The notes: generated from the sequence alone by a model not told the origin. A stretch of 64,000 nt of DNA from Orbaceae bacterium lpD01 (GCA_036251705.1 CP133959.1:868001-932000), one strand, 5' to 3'; shown: positions 1-8,868, counted from the first letter of the stretch. Numbers and translations: made by a program.

Positions 1-1
1 A

Positions 2-322
2 CAGCAACGTTTCGGTAATAATATTAGTGTCGCCTTTTCAACATTGAACTGTCTGGAAGTGATGGGTAAAGGCGTTTCAAAAGGAACAGCGCTTGAGTTT
101 GTCGCAAAACAGCTAGGTTGTGATTTATCTGAGACTATCGCTTTTGGTGATGGCATGAATGATTATGAGATGTTATCGATGGCAGGTAAAGGCTGTATCA
201 TGCAAAATGCACCTCAGATGCTTAAAGCGGTATTACCTGATTTAGAGGTGATAGGCCTGAATTCGGAAGATGCGGTGCCCCATTATTTACAAAAACTGTT
301 TTTAAATGAATCCGATGAATGA
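2..322 (+). CDS. yigL: HAD-superfamily phosphatase YigL, 3' part only
   Basis: This is the C-terminal part of a Cof-type HAD phosphatase; the reading frame is open from base 2, so the gene begins before the window. The visible end carries the last HAD motif GDGMNDYEML, in which the Asp pair binds magnesium, preceded by the conserved lysine segment GVSKG. The stretch from LEVM through VPHYLQKL closely follows E. coli YigL as I remember it, a cytoplasmic phosphatase active on pyridoxal phosphate and sugar phosphates. Other Cof-type paralogues (YidA, YbiV) are less similar at this C-terminus. Its stop lies inside the start region of tusA, so the two are probably cotranscribed. Confidence 0.85.
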   Translation, partial: QQRFGNNISVAFSTLNCLEVMGKGVSKGTALEFVAKQLGCDLSETIAFGDGMNDYEMLSMAGKGCIMQNAPQMLKAVLPDLEVIGLNSEDAVPHYLQKLFLNESDE

Positions 323-557
323 TACCACCCTATTGATAGCTCGTGAACTTGATACCCGCGGTTTACGTTGTCCTGAACCGATCATGCTGATCCGTAAAAC
401 GATGCGTGAATTACAAACTGGTGATATTTTGTATGTGATTGCTGATGATCCGGCAACGGTGCGTGATATTCCCGGTTTTTGCCGTTATATGGATCATGTA
501 TTGCTTAAATTCGATACTGAAAATAGACCCTTACAATACTGGATTTGCAAGGGCTGA
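315..557 (+). CDS. tusA: Sulfurtransferase TusA
   Basis: TusA accepts persulfide sulfur from IscS on a single cysteine and passes it to TusBCD for 2-thiouridine formation in tRNA wobble bases; it also affects sulfur flow to molybdenum cofactor and Fe-S clusters. The signature LRCPEP is present, followed by ADDPATVRDIPGF, both typical of the family. Starting at the ATG at 315 gives 80 residues and puts the active cysteine at residue 19, as in E. coli; an in-frame ATG at 306 would add three residues. The start overlaps the yigL stop by 8 bases and no good Shine-Dalgarno is visible, suggesting translational coupling. Confidence 0.93.
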   Translation: MNDTTLLIARELDTRGLRCPEPIMLIRKTMRELQTGDILYVIADDPATVRDIPGFCRYMDHVLLKFDTENRPLQYWICKG

Positions 558-612
558 TAAGTTGACGGCATGATTTAAATCTGCATTAAGGGTATGCTCA
601 CCCTCATGGTGA

Positions 613-1311
613 TTATAGCGTCCAATAAATGCTCAGTGGTGTTTTATCCTGATGAAGCACCGCTCTGATTGGCATATCATTAATATCTTTGCCTGCCGAT
701 GCCTGACTTAACACCTGCTTTTTATTCTCGCCAACTAAATGGAGATATAATTGACGGCTGGCTAAAATGGTTGGTAGTGTCAAACTAATTCGATCGAGTG
801 GTGCTGTCAGTGGCGTCATCCCGACTAAAGTTCGCCCTGAGTGCATATCGAGTCCATTCGCCAAATTGGCCGCATGTGGGAAGAGTGATGCGGTATGGCC
901 ATCATCGCCCATGCCTAGAATTAAGGCATCAAAAGGTAACGGAATCGTCTGTTGGAGGCGCAGTTCTGACTCTTTTTCACCGTCAAAAGGGCTACTCGCC
1001 GCGGTTTTTAAGCCAACAAAATGGGCTTTTGACGCATTGTTTTGTAATAAATGGCTTTTCACTAAGCGTGCATTACTGGCTTCATCATGCTCATCTACCC
1101 AGCGATCATCAACCAAAGTAATATAGACTTTATCCCAGTCGAGGGTTTGCTGACTGAGTAATTTGAATAATTCGGTGGGTGTTCTTCCCCCCGATACCGC
1201 CAGTGAGGCTTTGCCGCGTAACGCGATAGCTTGCGATAGCTGTGTAATAATATCGTGTGCTAAAGCGTGATTAAGCTCTGCTGTCGAATGATATTCATTT
1301 AAATGATACAT
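613..1311 (-). CDS. pgl: 6-phosphogluconolactonase (DevB type)
   Basis: Hydrolyses 6-phosphogluconolactone to 6-phosphogluconate, the second step of the oxidative pentose phosphate pathway in the cytoplasm. The 232-residue protein has the GlcN6P-isomerase-like fold signatures: SGGRTP near residue 42, VDDRWV near 67 and LGMGDDGHTASLFP around residue 133. It is of the DevB/SOL type, not the beta-propeller YbhE type that E. coli uses. It lies 19 bases downstream of zwf on the same strand, so the first two enzymes of the pathway form an operon. An AGGA element precedes the ATG. The convergent gap to tusA is short and shows only a weak 5-bp hairpin (589-604). Confidence 0.93.
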   Translation of the reverse strand: MYHLNEYHSTAELNHALAHDIITQLSQAIALRGKASLAVSGGRTPTELFKLLSQQTLDWDKVYITLVDDRWVDEHDEASNARLVKSHLLQNNASKAHFVGLKTAASSPFDGEKESELRLQQTIPLPFDALILGMGDDGHTASLFPHAANLANGLDMHSGRTLVGMTPLTAPLDRISLTLPTILASRQLYLHLVGENKKQVLSQASAGKDINDMPIRAVLHQDKTPLSIYWTL

Positions 1312-1330
1312 AATAAAATCCTGTTAACTT

Positions 1331-2803
1331 TTATTCAAATTCGCTCCATGAGCGATCGTCTTTAGTGATTAATGCCACAGAAGAGACTGGGCCCCAAGTA
1401 CCGGCTTGATAAGGTTTTGGCGGTTCATGCTCATTTTCCCAGGCATTCATAATTGAATCTACCCATTTCCAGGCTGCTTCGACTTCATCTCGATGGACGA
1501 ACAGTGCCTGTTTACCGCGCATGACTTCGAGCAATAATCTTTCATAGGCATCCGCAATCGGCTGCTCAAAGGCTTCATTGAAACTTAGATCCAGTTTAGT
1601 TGTTTGTAAACGGTGATTGTTTTCAAGTCCCGGCACTTTATTGAGAATTTCGATATCCACCCCTTCATCAGGTTGTAGTCGAATCGTCAGTTTATTGGGC
1701 GGAAGTTCAGCATATGAGCTCTCAAATAAGTTGAGGGCAGGGCGTTTAAAGTAAACCACTACTTCAGAGGTTTTAACCGGTAGGCGTTTACCCGTACGAA
1801 GATAAAAAGGTACACCAGCCCAGCGCCAGTTATCAATATCGGCTCTGATTGCAACAAAGGTTTCGGTGTTACTCTGTTTATTGGCCCCTTCTTCTTGTAA
1901 ATAACCCGGTACTTTATTGCCTTGGATAAATCCAGCCGTATACTGTCCACGTACCGTGGTCTCTTTGACATTATGCTTATCAATAATACGAAGCGCTTTG
2001 AGCACTTTTATTTTTTCATTTCGGATACTTTCATCACCTAGATTTGCCGGCGGCGCCATCGCAATCATAGTGAGGATTTGCAGTAAATGATTTTGCACCA
2101 TATCGCGCATTTGACCGGCTTGATCAAAATAGCCCCAGCGACCTTCAATACCGACTTGTTCGGCAATGGTGATTTGCACGTGATCGATAGAGTTGCGATC
2201 CCAACGGGATGCAAAGAATGAGTTGGCAAAACGTAAGGCTAATAGATTGAGTACTGTTTCTTTGCCTAAATAGTGGTCAATTCGATAAACCTGTGATTCA
2301 TCAAAATATTCGGCGACGGCATCATTGATTTCTTGTGATGATTGTAGATTCGTACCAAGTGGTTTTTCCATCACAATGCGATTTTTCGATTGGTTAAGCC
2401 CAGCTTCTGCCAGACCCTGACAAATCGTGCCAAAAGAACCTGGATGCATAGCGAAGTAGAAAATAGTTGGACAAGTACAATTTAAACGATCAGATAAACG
2501 ATGGAAACCTGCCATATCATTAACATCTAATTTATGAAAATCGAGACGTTGACTGAATTTTTGCCAAATCTCTTCATCCAACTCATCTTTCATAAAGGTG
2601 GTTAGTGCTTCTTTAGCGATCTCTTGATAGTCAGACTGACTCCAGTCAGCACGACCAACACCCAGAATTTTGGTTTCAGGAGGTAGATGTCCATATTTCT
2701 CTAATTGATACAGTGAGGGAAGTAATTTGCGGCGAGTTAAATCACCTTTAGCACCAAATATAACCAGCTCACACATTGGTGCAACAGCATTATCTTCTGA
2801 CAT
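1331..2803 (-). CDS. zwf: Glucose-6-phosphate 1-dehydrogenase
   Basis: Oxidises glucose 6-phosphate to 6-phosphogluconolactone with NADP+, giving the cell NADPH and opening the pentose phosphate pathway. At 490 residues it has the usual length. The N-terminal Rossmann motif FGAKGDLTRRKLLPSLY (near residue 16) binds NADP, and RIDHYLGKE (near residue 174) is the conserved substrate-binding and catalytic segment with its histidine and lysine. EKPLGTNL is the other family signature. It is the first gene of a zwf-pgl operon. The 230-base upstream gap is AT-rich and contains a small CCCTT/AAGGG stem around 2980-3000; I could not identify a specific regulator site. Confidence 0.96.
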   Translation of the reverse strand: MSEDNAVAPMCELVIFGAKGDLTRRKLLPSLYQLEKYGHLPPETKILGVGRADWSQSDYQEIAKEALTTFMKDELDEEIWQKFSQRLDFHKLDVNDMAGFHRLSDRLNCTCPTIFYFAMHPGSFGTICQGLAEAGLNQSKNRIVMEKPLGTNLQSSQEINDAVAEYFDESQVYRIDHYLGKETVLNLLALRFANSFFASRWDRNSIDHVQITIAEQVGIEGRWGYFDQAGQMRDMVQNHLLQILTMIAMAPPANLGDESIRNEKIKVLKALRIIDKHNVKETTVRGQYTAGFIQGNKVPGYLQEEGANKQSNTETFVAIRADIDNWRWAGVPFYLRTGKRLPVKTSEVVVYFKRPALNLFESSYAELPPNKLTIRLQPDEGVDIEILNKVPGLENNHRLQTTKLDLSFNEAFEQPIADAYERLLLEVMRGKQALFVHRDEVEAAWKWVDSIMNAWENEHEPPKPYQAGTWGPVSSVALITKDDRSWSEFE

Positions 2804-3032
2804 AAAAACATCTCCTAATATACATGAATATCTATTTAATGATAATTATCTTTATTTATCAAAAAAAGATCCAATCATTTATTAATATTAAAATAATAGT
2901 TATTCTTGAATGCAGATAAATTCATCTTTTAAGCGTATGGTTTTATCTTCACTGAATTGATTGCTAGCTGTTGAACTCACCCTTGTTGATTAAAGGGATA
3001 GCTAAGCATGGTATGAGATTTAAAAGAGAAAA

Positions 3033-3057
3033 AAAAGGCTACAAAATGTAGCCTTTT
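3033..3057 (-). terminator. Rho-independent terminator of rplY
   Basis: An 11-bp perfect stem (3033-3043 with 3047-3057, loop AAA) built on GGCTACA/TGTAGCC. Read on the minus strand it lies about 20 bases after the rplY stop and runs into a T-rich tract, the complement of the A-run at 3029-3036. This is a textbook intrinsic terminator separating rplY from the zwf promoter region. Confidence 0.9.
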
Positions 3058-3078
3058 ATTGCTTTTTCTTAAAAAAGA

Positions 3079-3363
3079 TTAAGCGCGAACGAAATCCATA
3101 TGAAGCACTTTCGGTTTGAATGGATGACGTTGAACTGCTTGAACTTTTACTTTAGTCGCTTTACCATCAACATTGATAGTTAAAACGTCGCTGTAAAACT
3201 CAGCTTTATCTTGGATGTTAAATACAGCATCATGATCGAGTTCAATTGCGATCGGTGCTTCTTCCCCACCATAAATAATGGCTGGGAATTTGTTTGCGTG
3301 ACGCAGGCGGCGGCTCGCACCCTTACCCTGGTCTTGTCTTACAGTTGCATTCATTGTAAACAT
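3079..3363 (-). CDS. rplY: 50S ribosomal protein L25
   Basis: Short 94-residue form of L25, the enterobacterial type without the C-terminal CTC domain. It binds 5S rRNA in the central protuberance of the large subunit. The sequence begins [20 protein letters not shown], whose basic GKGASRRLR segment is the conserved RNA-contacting start, and ends HMDFVRA, also typical. The gene stands alone: it has its own sigma70-like promoter (3486-3514), a leader of about 115 nucleotides, and a strong terminator. In E. coli, L25 is reported to repress its own translation through the leader, so the long leader here may do the same; that is inference. Confidence 0.96.
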   Translation of the reverse strand: MFTMNATVRQDQGKGASRRLRHANKFPAIIYGGEEAPIAIELDHDAVFNIQDKAEFYSDVLTINVDGKATKVKVQAVQRHPFKPKVLHMDFVRA

Positions 3364-3388
3364 AATAAATCTCTTAAATTTGAGTGAG

Positions 3389-3423
3389 TTTCTATTTAAA
3401 ATTGTCTATTCATAAAATAGAAA
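3389..3423 (-). promoter_or_regulatory. Hairpin in the rplY 5' leader
   Basis: TTTCTATTT (3389-3397) and AAATAGAAA (3415-3423) are perfect 9-base complements with a 17-base loop, 26 bases upstream of the rplY start codon in its transcribed leader. Such a stem near the ribosome-binding region could take part in L25 autoregulation, which is known in E. coli; the specific role here is inferred. The stem is AU-rich and may be only marginally stable. Confidence 0.4.
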
Positions 3424-3485
3424 AACCAATTACAGGCGACCCAGCAATTGATACAATTCTTCATAAGCTTAAAAAAAGCCGGCTA

Positions 3486-3514
3486 ATTATAGCGTTTTAT
3501 TGGCGATGAGGCAA
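3486..3514 (-). promoter_or_regulatory. rplY promoter (sigma70 type)
   Basis: On the minus strand TTGCCT (3514-3509) and TATAAT (3491-3486) are separated by 17 bases, close to the sigma70 consensus. Transcription would start near 3479, leaving a leader of roughly 115 nucleotides before rplY. Confidence 0.72.
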
Positions 3515-3599
3515 CTTTATAAGTGGTTAAGTCATCAAGAGGGCAATTAAAGCCTAAACATAAAGCGCAATGTCACGGCTGATGGTTTTAACCTACCGG

Positions 3600-4226
3600 T
3601 CATCGGCGTGATGAATTTTGATGATTGATAATGATATGCTGTTTGTCGGTGACTATCTGTGGCAGCTGAATATCCCACGGATGATTGGGGACGGATTCAA
3701 TTTGCTGACAGTCATGTGCTAGTCCTATGGGTAGAAAGGATTGCTTGTGATAATCGGCAAGTAACCGGTCATAGTAGCCGCCTCCCATACCAATCCGATA
3801 GCCACGTTTATCAAAAACGACCAGTGGCGTGAAAATAATATCTAACTGCGATGCAGCAACGAGATGTCGAATATCAAGTTGTGGGCGGAGAATGCCAAAT
3901 GGCCCCGCAATAAGTGGGGTATCCGGTCGATAGGCAATAAATAGCAACTGATGAGGTGTAAAGGGATGAATCAGTGGCAGATAGATTGACTTCTGCTGTT
4001 GCCAGAGTGCTGTGATCAGTGGCGCAGTATTGATCTCGCCATCGAAGGATAAAAAGAGTGCAATATGCTTAGCCTGAGTTACACTCGATAGTTTCAGGAC
4101 ATGCTCTTTTAGCGCTTGACCAGCCATTTGTTGTGCTTGTTCGGACAGCGATTTTCTAAATCGACGCATTTGTTGGCGAAGTGTTGTTTGTAATGAAAAG
4201 AGATGGTGACTGTTGGATAGATTCAA
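3600..4226 (-). CDS. ygfA: 5-formyltetrahydrofolate cyclo-ligase
   Basis: Converts 5-formyltetrahydrofolate to 5,10-methenyltetrahydrofolate using ATP. The family signature GMGGGYYDR is present near the C-terminal third, and FLSFDGEINT with YLPLIHPF matches E. coli YgfA (also called Fau). The frame stays open upstream to 4316, but that part lies inside the 6S RNA gene. I place the start at a TTG at 4226, which has GCAGG six bases upstream and keeps the LRQQMRRFRKSL segment conserved in relatives; the next ATG, at 4166, lacks a Shine-Dalgarno and would remove part of that segment. The gene follows ssrS directly, as in many gammaproteobacteria, where the 6S precursor reads into it. Confidence 0.88.
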   Translation of the reverse strand: MNLSNSHHLFSLQTTLRQQMRRFRKSLSEQAQQMAGQALKEHVLKLSSVTQAKHIALFLSFDGEINTAPLITALWQQQKSIYLPLIHPFTPHQLLFIAYRPDTPLIAGPFGILRPQLDIRHLVAASQLDIIFTPLVVFDKRGYRIGMGGGYYDRLLADYHKQSFLPIGLAHDCQQIESVPNHPWDIQLPQIVTDKQHIIINHQNSSRR

Positions 4227-4264
4227 GTTATACCTGCTACTTTTATCTAACTGATGGGGGAATA

Positions 4265-4448
4265 GTGGTCTCCAAGATGCCGTTTCGGGGTTGAAACCCT
4301 TGAACCCTAGGTTCAAGGTGAATGATACGCTTCAATCTTTAGGTTTCCCTGTCAAGCAGGGCCTACACACCGATTGAGAACCGTAAGATTCTATCTTTTG
4401 GAATATCGGCTCAGGGGACTGACCCTTTATCGAACATCTCAGAGATTG
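4265..4448 (-). ncRNA. ssrS: 6S RNA
   Basis: 6S RNA binds sigma70 RNA polymerase holoenzyme by mimicking an open promoter and lowers transcription in stationary phase. Read on the minus strand, the sequence begins with CTCTGAGATGTTCG, followed by AGTCCCCTGAGCCGATATT, and near the 3' end has CACCTTGAACC, AGGGTTCAAGGGTT and GGCATCTTGGAGA, in the order of E. coli 6S RNA. The two termini pair to form the closing stem. The inferred length is 184 nucleotides, as in E. coli. It lies between zapA and ygfA, the conserved location. Ends are estimated by comparison and could be off by a few bases. Confidence 0.93.
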
Positions 4449-4453
4449 ATTAC

Positions 4454-4481
4454 ATAATACAAAATTATGCCAAGTAAACAA
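4454..4481 (-). promoter_or_regulatory. Promoter of ssrS (6S RNA)
   Basis: On the minus strand TTGTTT (4481-4476), a 16-base spacer and TATTAT (4459-4454) form a sigma70-type promoter that places the transcription start at about 4447, exactly where homology with 6S RNA begins. It lies in the 44-base gap between zapA and ssrS. Confidence 0.65.
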
Positions 4482-4492
4482 TCATCTTTTTA

Positions 4493-4810
4493 CTATTTTT
4501 GCGATATGGATCGCCGATTGTTGTTATTTAGAACAGATTCTAGCGTATCTTGTAATGCTTGTAGTCTTTTCGTATATAAATCATTCACTTCGTGTTGACT
4601 GGCGCGCGCTTTGGTCAGTTCATAAGCGATATTTAACGCGGCAGTAATAATAATTTGATCGCTATTGAGCACTTGCGATTTATTGCGCAACTCATTAAGC
4701 CGTTGTTCCAAATCTTCGGCGGCATGATTGAGTGCCGAAATCTCTTCTTCCGGACAGTTGAATTTCAAATATCTACCAAAAATCTGAATATCGACAACTT
4801 TTGATGCCAT
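4493..4810 (-). CDS. zapA: Cell division protein ZapA
   Basis: Small cytoplasmic protein that binds and bundles FtsZ filaments and links them to ZapB. The 105-residue chain has the family's N-terminal beta-strand domain (VDIQIFGRYLKFNCP) and a long C-terminal alpha-helix that forms the coiled-coil dimer. The ATG lies two bases after the dxs stop, and the AAGG ribosome-binding element sits within the last dxs codons, so translation is probably coupled to dxs. In E. coli zapA heads a separate unit with ssrS and ygfA; here that block is joined to xseB-ispA-dxs. Confidence 0.92.
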   Translation of the reverse strand: MASKVVDIQIFGRYLKFNCPEEEISALNHAAEDLEQRLNELRNKSQVLNSDQIIITAALNIAYELTKARASQHEVNDLYTKRLQALQDTLESVLNNNNRRSISQK

Positions 4811-4812
4811 AA

Positions 4813-6681
4813 TTATACCTTAATAATCATTTTTAAACGTTGTTCTATACTTGTTTGAATTCCTTTGGCATCAAGACCTAAATCGGCAAGAATATCTTGT
4901 CGCTCTCCTTGCGCAATGAAACTATCGGGAATACCTAAATTCAGCATATCACATTTCAAACCAAGTTTGTTAATCAGCTCATTGACGCCGCTGCCAGCAC
5001 CGCCTGCGATCACATTCTCTTCTAGCGTGACAATGCAGGTATGATTTGCGGCAATTTTTTCGATCATAGCTTCATCTAATGGTTTCACAAAGCGCATATC
5101 GACAACCGTTGCATTGAGTTTCTCTGCTGCCTGTTGTGCCTGCTCAAGCAATACGCCAAAATTAAGAATGGCAATCTGTTGACCTTGACGTTTTTGAACC
5201 GCTTTACCGATCGGTAAAATCGTTAACTCAGTGAGCGGCACATCTTGACCACACCCTCTTGGATAACGAACCGCAGCCGGACCCTGATGATGATAGCCGG
5301 TATACAGCATTTGTCGACACTCATTTTCATCACTTGGCGTCATAATCACCATATTCGGTATACAACGTAGAAAAGAGAGATCAAAAGTACCTTGATGAGT
5401 CGGACCATCAGCACCGACAATGCCGGCACGGTCGATGGCAAAAAGTACCGATAGATTAGGCAGCGCCACATCGTGGATAACCTGATCATAAGCACGCTGC
5501 AAAAAAGTAGAGTAAATCGCCACCACCGGTTTTAATTGACTGATGGCAAACCCGCTTGCCAATGTGACAGCATGCTGTTCGGCAATCGCCACGTCAAAAA
5601 ATTGTTCAGGAAATTGCTTAGCAAATCGCGTCATGCCCGAACCCTCGCGCATGGCGGGAGTGATAGCCATTAAACGGTTGTCCTGACTTGCTACTTCACA
5701 TAACCAGTCACCAAAGATATCGGAATAACTTTTTTGGACTGTTTTGGTGGCCGGTAATACGCCACATTGTGGATCGAACTTGGGCACACCATGCCAGCGA
5801 ATCGGATCGGCCTCAGCCGGTGCGTAACCTTTGCCTTTTTTAGTGATAACATGTAGTAACTGAGGGCCTTTAAACTGACGGGTTTTTCTCAGTGACGAGA
5901 CTAAATTTTCAATATTATGGCCATCTACCGGGCCAATATAGTTGAAACCGATCTCTTCAAATAGCGTGGCTGGCGTGACTAAGCCTTTAATACGCTCTTC
6001 CGTTTTTTTCAATAGCTCTTTAATCGGCGGAAGACCAGACAGGACTTTCTTACTACTTTCACGTAAAGACGTATAAGTTTGACTGGCGAGGATTTCGGCT
6101 AAATGCCGATTAAGGCCACCCACATTTTCAGAAATCGACATATCATTATCATTTAAAACCACGACCATATCGGGATGTAAATGACCTGCATGATTCATCG
6201 CTTCAAAGGCCATACCGGCAGTAATCGAGCCATCGCCAATCACACTGACGACTTTCCTATCGCTGTGTTTACGCTGTTCGGCGAGAGCGATACCTAAACC
6301 CGCACTGATTGAGGTTGATGAATGACCGGTTGAGAGTACATCATACTCACTTTCAGCGCGCCATGGAAAAGGGTGCAAACCATTTTTTTGGCGAATGGTT
6401 AACATGGCATCACGGCGACCGGTTAATATTTTATGCGGGTAAGCTTGATGACCGACGTCCCAGATCAGTTGATCGTAAGGTGTATTATATACGTAATGCA
6501 GTGCCGTGGTGAGTTCAATGACACCCAAACCAGAGGCTAAATGACCGCTTGAACGGCTCACGCTATTGAGTAAATAACGACGAAGTTCATCACAAAGCTG
6601 AGGCAATAACTCTGCAGGCAATAAACGTAAATCAGCCGGAGAGTTAATTCGCATTAATAATGGATAATGACTTGCATCCAC
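4813..6681 (-). CDS. dxs: 1-deoxy-D-xylulose-5-phosphate synthase
   Basis: Condenses pyruvate and glyceraldehyde 3-phosphate to 1-deoxyxylulose 5-phosphate, the thiamine-diphosphate-dependent first step of the MEP isoprenoid pathway. Length (622) is normal. Motifs in order: [14 protein letters not shown] near residue 77, the thiamine-diphosphate and magnesium site [13 protein letters not shown] near 148, [11 protein letters not shown] near 367 with the catalytic glutamate, and the transketolase-type C-terminal domain. It is the third gene of xseB-ispA-dxs, 12 bases after ispA. The product can also feed PLP synthesis through PdxJ, but this genome carries PdxST at 17 kb, so that branch may be unused. 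Confidence 0.97.
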   Translation of the reverse strand: MDASHYPLLMRINSPADLRLLPAELLPQLCDELRRYLLNSVSRSSGHLASGLGVIELTTALHYVYNTPYDQLIWDVGHQAYPHKILTGRRDAMLTIRQKNGLHPFPWRAESEYDVLSTGHSSTSISAGLGIALAEQRKHSDRKVVSVIGDGSITAGMAFEAMNHAGHLHPDMVVVLNDNDMSISENVGGLNRHLAEILASQTYTSLRESSKKVLSGLPPIKELLKKTEERIKGLVTPATLFEEIGFNYIGPVDGHNIENLVSSLRKTRQFKGPQLLHVITKKGKGYAPAEADPIRWHGVPKFDPQCGVLPATKTVQKSYSDIFGDWLCEVASQDNRLMAITPAMREGSGMTRFAKQFPEQFFDVAIAEQHAVTLASGFAISQLKPVVAIYSTFLQRAYDQVIHDVALPNLSVLFAIDRAGIVGADGPTHQGTFDLSFLRCIPNMVIMTPSDENECRQMLYTGYHHQGPAAVRYPRGCGQDVPLTELTILPIGKAVQKRQGQQIAILNFGVLLEQAQQAAEKLNATVVDMRFVKPLDEAMIEKIAANHTCIVTLEENVIAGGAGSGVNELINKLGLKCDMLNLGIPDSFIAQGERQDILADLGLDAKGIQTSIEQRLKMIIKV

Positions 6682-6693
6682 CCTGATACCATC

Positions 6694-7581
6694 CTATTTT
6701 TCTCGTTGCACAATAAACTGAGCGAGTGCTTGTAGTGTTTGACTATGATAAGGTAACTGTGTAATCGCATCGATTGCCTGCTGGTGCAGCGATTGGGCGA
6801 CCTGTTTGGCCTCATCTAAACCCAACAAGGCTGGATAAGTGCTTTTAGCTAATATTTTATCTGAGCCTTGCGGTTTCCCCATTTTACCCTGATCGCCAAT
6901 GACATTTAAAATGTCATCTTGAACCTGAAAGGCAAGACCGATTGCGGTTGCATATTCATCCAATATATTTTGATAAGCAAGCGCTTTTTCGCCCGCAGCA
7001 TACATACCTAACCGAATCGCCGAACGGATCAGCAAACCAGTCTTGTAGTGATGAATGGTTTTGAGCTTCGCGAGATCAGCGTGCTGCTGCTCAGCTTCAA
7101 TGTCCAATACTTGTCCTAGACACATGCCATTTGCACCACTCGCTTTTGAGAGCTCTTGTATCATGGCAAGTTTTGTTTCAGCCGTAAGCGAAGTGGCCGT
7201 AGCAAGCACGTCAAATGCAAAACTTTGCAGTGCATCTCCGGCTAGAATCGCATTTGCTTCACCATATTGTATATGACAAGTGGGGCGGCCACGACGCAAA
7301 TTATCATCATCCATCGCGGGCAGATCATCATGAATCAGTGAGTAGGCATGAATGGCCTCAATTGCAGCCGCAGCAGCATCGAGTTCATTTAAGGGGACAC
7401 CAAACATTTCACCGGTGGCATAAACCAAAAAGGGTCTAATCCGTTTACCTTCTGCGAGCAGACTATAAGACATCGCTTGGGATAATTGTGAGGGAATCAA
7501 ACTTTGCAAATAGGTCTGTAAAACCGAGTCAATACGCTGGGTATATTTAGTATGTTCGGTGGTGAAAATTTGAATCGTCAT
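6694..7581 (-). CDS. ispA: Farnesyl diphosphate synthase (geranyltranstransferase)
   Basis: Adds isopentenyl diphosphate to dimethylallyl and geranyl diphosphate to give farnesyl diphosphate, the precursor of undecaprenyl and ubiquinone chains. The first aspartate-rich motif HDDLPAMDDD (near residue 84) is in the expanded DDx4D bacterial FPPS form, and the second is QVQDDILNVIGD (near residue 220). Length 295 fits E. coli IspA (299). It lies between xseB and dxs with gaps of 9 and 12 bases, so it is in one operon with them. Confidence 0.96.
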   Translation of the reverse strand: MTIQIFTTEHTKYTQRIDSVLQTYLQSLIPSQLSQAMSYSLLAEGKRIRPFLVYATGEMFGVPLNELDAAAAAIEAIHAYSLIHDDLPAMDDDNLRRGRPTCHIQYGEANAILAGDALQSFAFDVLATATSLTAETKLAMIQELSKASGANGMCLGQVLDIEAEQQHADLAKLKTIHHYKTGLLIRSAIRLGMYAAGEKALAYQNILDEYATAIGLAFQVQDDILNVIGDQGKMGKPQGSDKILAKSTYPALLGLDEAKQVAQSLHQQAIDAITQLPYHSQTLQALAQFIVQREK

Positions 7582-7590
7582 AGTGTATTA

Positions 7591-7833
7591 TTATTCTTCA
7601 TTATCACTAAATTCAACGAGTTCTGACTCGGCATTCTCATTGAGTAAAATTTGGATGCGTTGCTCCGCTTGTTGTAGCTGATATTGTCCCTGACGTGTTA
7701 ATTTGACGCCCTCTTCGAACTCTTTTAAAGATTCATCAAGTGACAAACCACCTGATTCTAAGCGGTTAACAATCGACTCTAACGCCTTTAATGTTTCTTC
7801 AAAAGAAACTAATTTTGTCGCTTTTTTAGCCAT
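7591..7833 (-). CDS. xseB: Exodeoxyribonuclease VII small subunit
   Basis: Small helical subunit that packs against XseA in exonuclease VII, which degrades single-stranded DNA from both ends. The 80 residues contain the family pattern FEETLKALESIVNRLESGGLSLDESLKEFEEGVKL with mostly helical character; only part is needed for recognition. It is the first gene of the xseB-ispA-dxs run, the same order as E. coli. The large subunit xseA is not in this window. A long divergent gap separates it from hpt. Confidence 0.95.
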   Translation of the reverse strand: MAKKATKLVSFEETLKALESIVNRLESGGLSLDESLKEFEEGVKLTRQGQYQLQQAEQRIQILLNENAESELVEFSDNEE

Positions 7834-8130
7834 AACTTACTCCATTGATATTCGCAAATAGTATACATGACATTGTCTGGTGAGAATATATTTATATGAA
7901 ATTGGTCATGATAAGCTAGTGCTCAAGATGATCATGTTCAGCGAGTGGAAGTGATTTTCCTGTGATGAAGTGTAATCCAATTTTCTCATCATAAAATAGG
8001 CGGATAATCAGCCGCTAAACGTCATGCTATCATGTAAACAAATAGATAAATACGATAACAATACTATTATTTAGGCGCCAGAATTGTTAAAATTAGCGCT
8101 TAATTAAATAAGGTATAAGATTATACAGAC

Positions 8131-8670
8131 ATGAAGAAGCATACTGTTGATATTATGATATCAGAACAAGACGTTAAAAATCGTATTGTTGAGTTGGGTA
8201 AACAAATAAGTGCAGATTATAAAAATGCACATAATGAGCTGGTTCTCGTTGGGTTATTAAGAGGATCATTTATTTTTATGGCTGATCTGTGCCGGGCGAT
8301 TTCGGTTGGGCATGAAGTGGATTTTATGACCGCATCAAGTTATGGCAATGCCATGGATAGTAATCGTGATGTGAAAATTCTTAAAGATCTAGATGAAGAT
8401 ATTCGTGATAAAGATGTTTTACTGGTTGAAGATATTATTGATACTGGTAATACCCTAAGTAAAGTTAAAGAGTTACTCTCATTACGGGGTCCTCGTTCAC
8501 TGAAAATTTGTACCTTACTTGATAAACCTTCTCGTCGCGAAGTACCGGTGAAAGTTGATTATATCGGTTTCTCCATACCTGATGAGTTTGTTGTAGGCTA
8601 TGGTATTGATTATGCACAGCATTATCGGCATCTCCCTTATATTGGTAAAGTCACGTTATTAGAAGATTAA
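8131..8670 (+). CDS. hpt: Hypoxanthine phosphoribosyltransferase
   Basis: Salvages hypoxanthine (and guanine more weakly) with PRPP to give IMP and GMP. The 179-residue protein has the PRPP-binding motif [14 protein letters not shown] near residue 100, [15 protein letters not shown] near residue 39 for the pyrophosphate loop, and the flexible-loop segment MTASSYG. It is a single-gene unit. The gap before it (7834-8130, 297 bases) holds a possible TTGTTA -35 element near 8084 but no clear -10 and no PurR box that I can see. Confidence 0.96.
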   Translation: MKKHTVDIMISEQDVKNRIVELGKQISADYKNAHNELVLVGLLRGSFIFMADLCRAISVGHEVDFMTASSYGNAMDSNRDVKILKDLDEDIRDKDVLLVEDIIDTGNTLSKVKELLSLRGPRSLKICTLLDKPSRREVPVKVDYIGFSIPDEFVVGYGIDYAQHYRHLPYIGKVTLLED

Positions 8671-8700
8671 TCTGTTGCTGTGATGCTACTTTTTTTGAAA

Positions 8701-8721
8701 GACGCCATGTTTGATGGCGTC
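8701..8721 (+). terminator. Hairpin after hpt, possible terminator
   Basis: GACGCCAT (8701-8708) and ATGGCGTC (8714-8721) form an 8-bp perfect GC-rich stem with a 5-base loop, 30 bases after the hpt stop. No clear T-tract follows on the plus strand, so intrinsic termination would be weak. Confidence 0.5.
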
Positions 8722-8868
8722 TGTTGTGGATTAACGGCAATCCTTTTTATTTGAAAAAATAGCGCGCGTTGCATTTTTTTGCGTTTTTGTGCTGCTTGCC
8801 TTTATTGTTGGCAACTGGTCACAGGTTAGTTTGTCTAACACACAGTTGGATTATTCGGAGAGAACAGT

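Noticed and set aside
589-604. Hairpin AGGGT/ACCCT between tusA and pgl as terminator
   Set aside because: Only five base pairs and no T-tract; too weak to call.
767-1126. Two plus-strand open frames of over 100 codons inside pgl
   Set aside because: They are antisense to a well-supported gene, have no recognisable product and no ribosome-binding site; shadows of pgl codon use.
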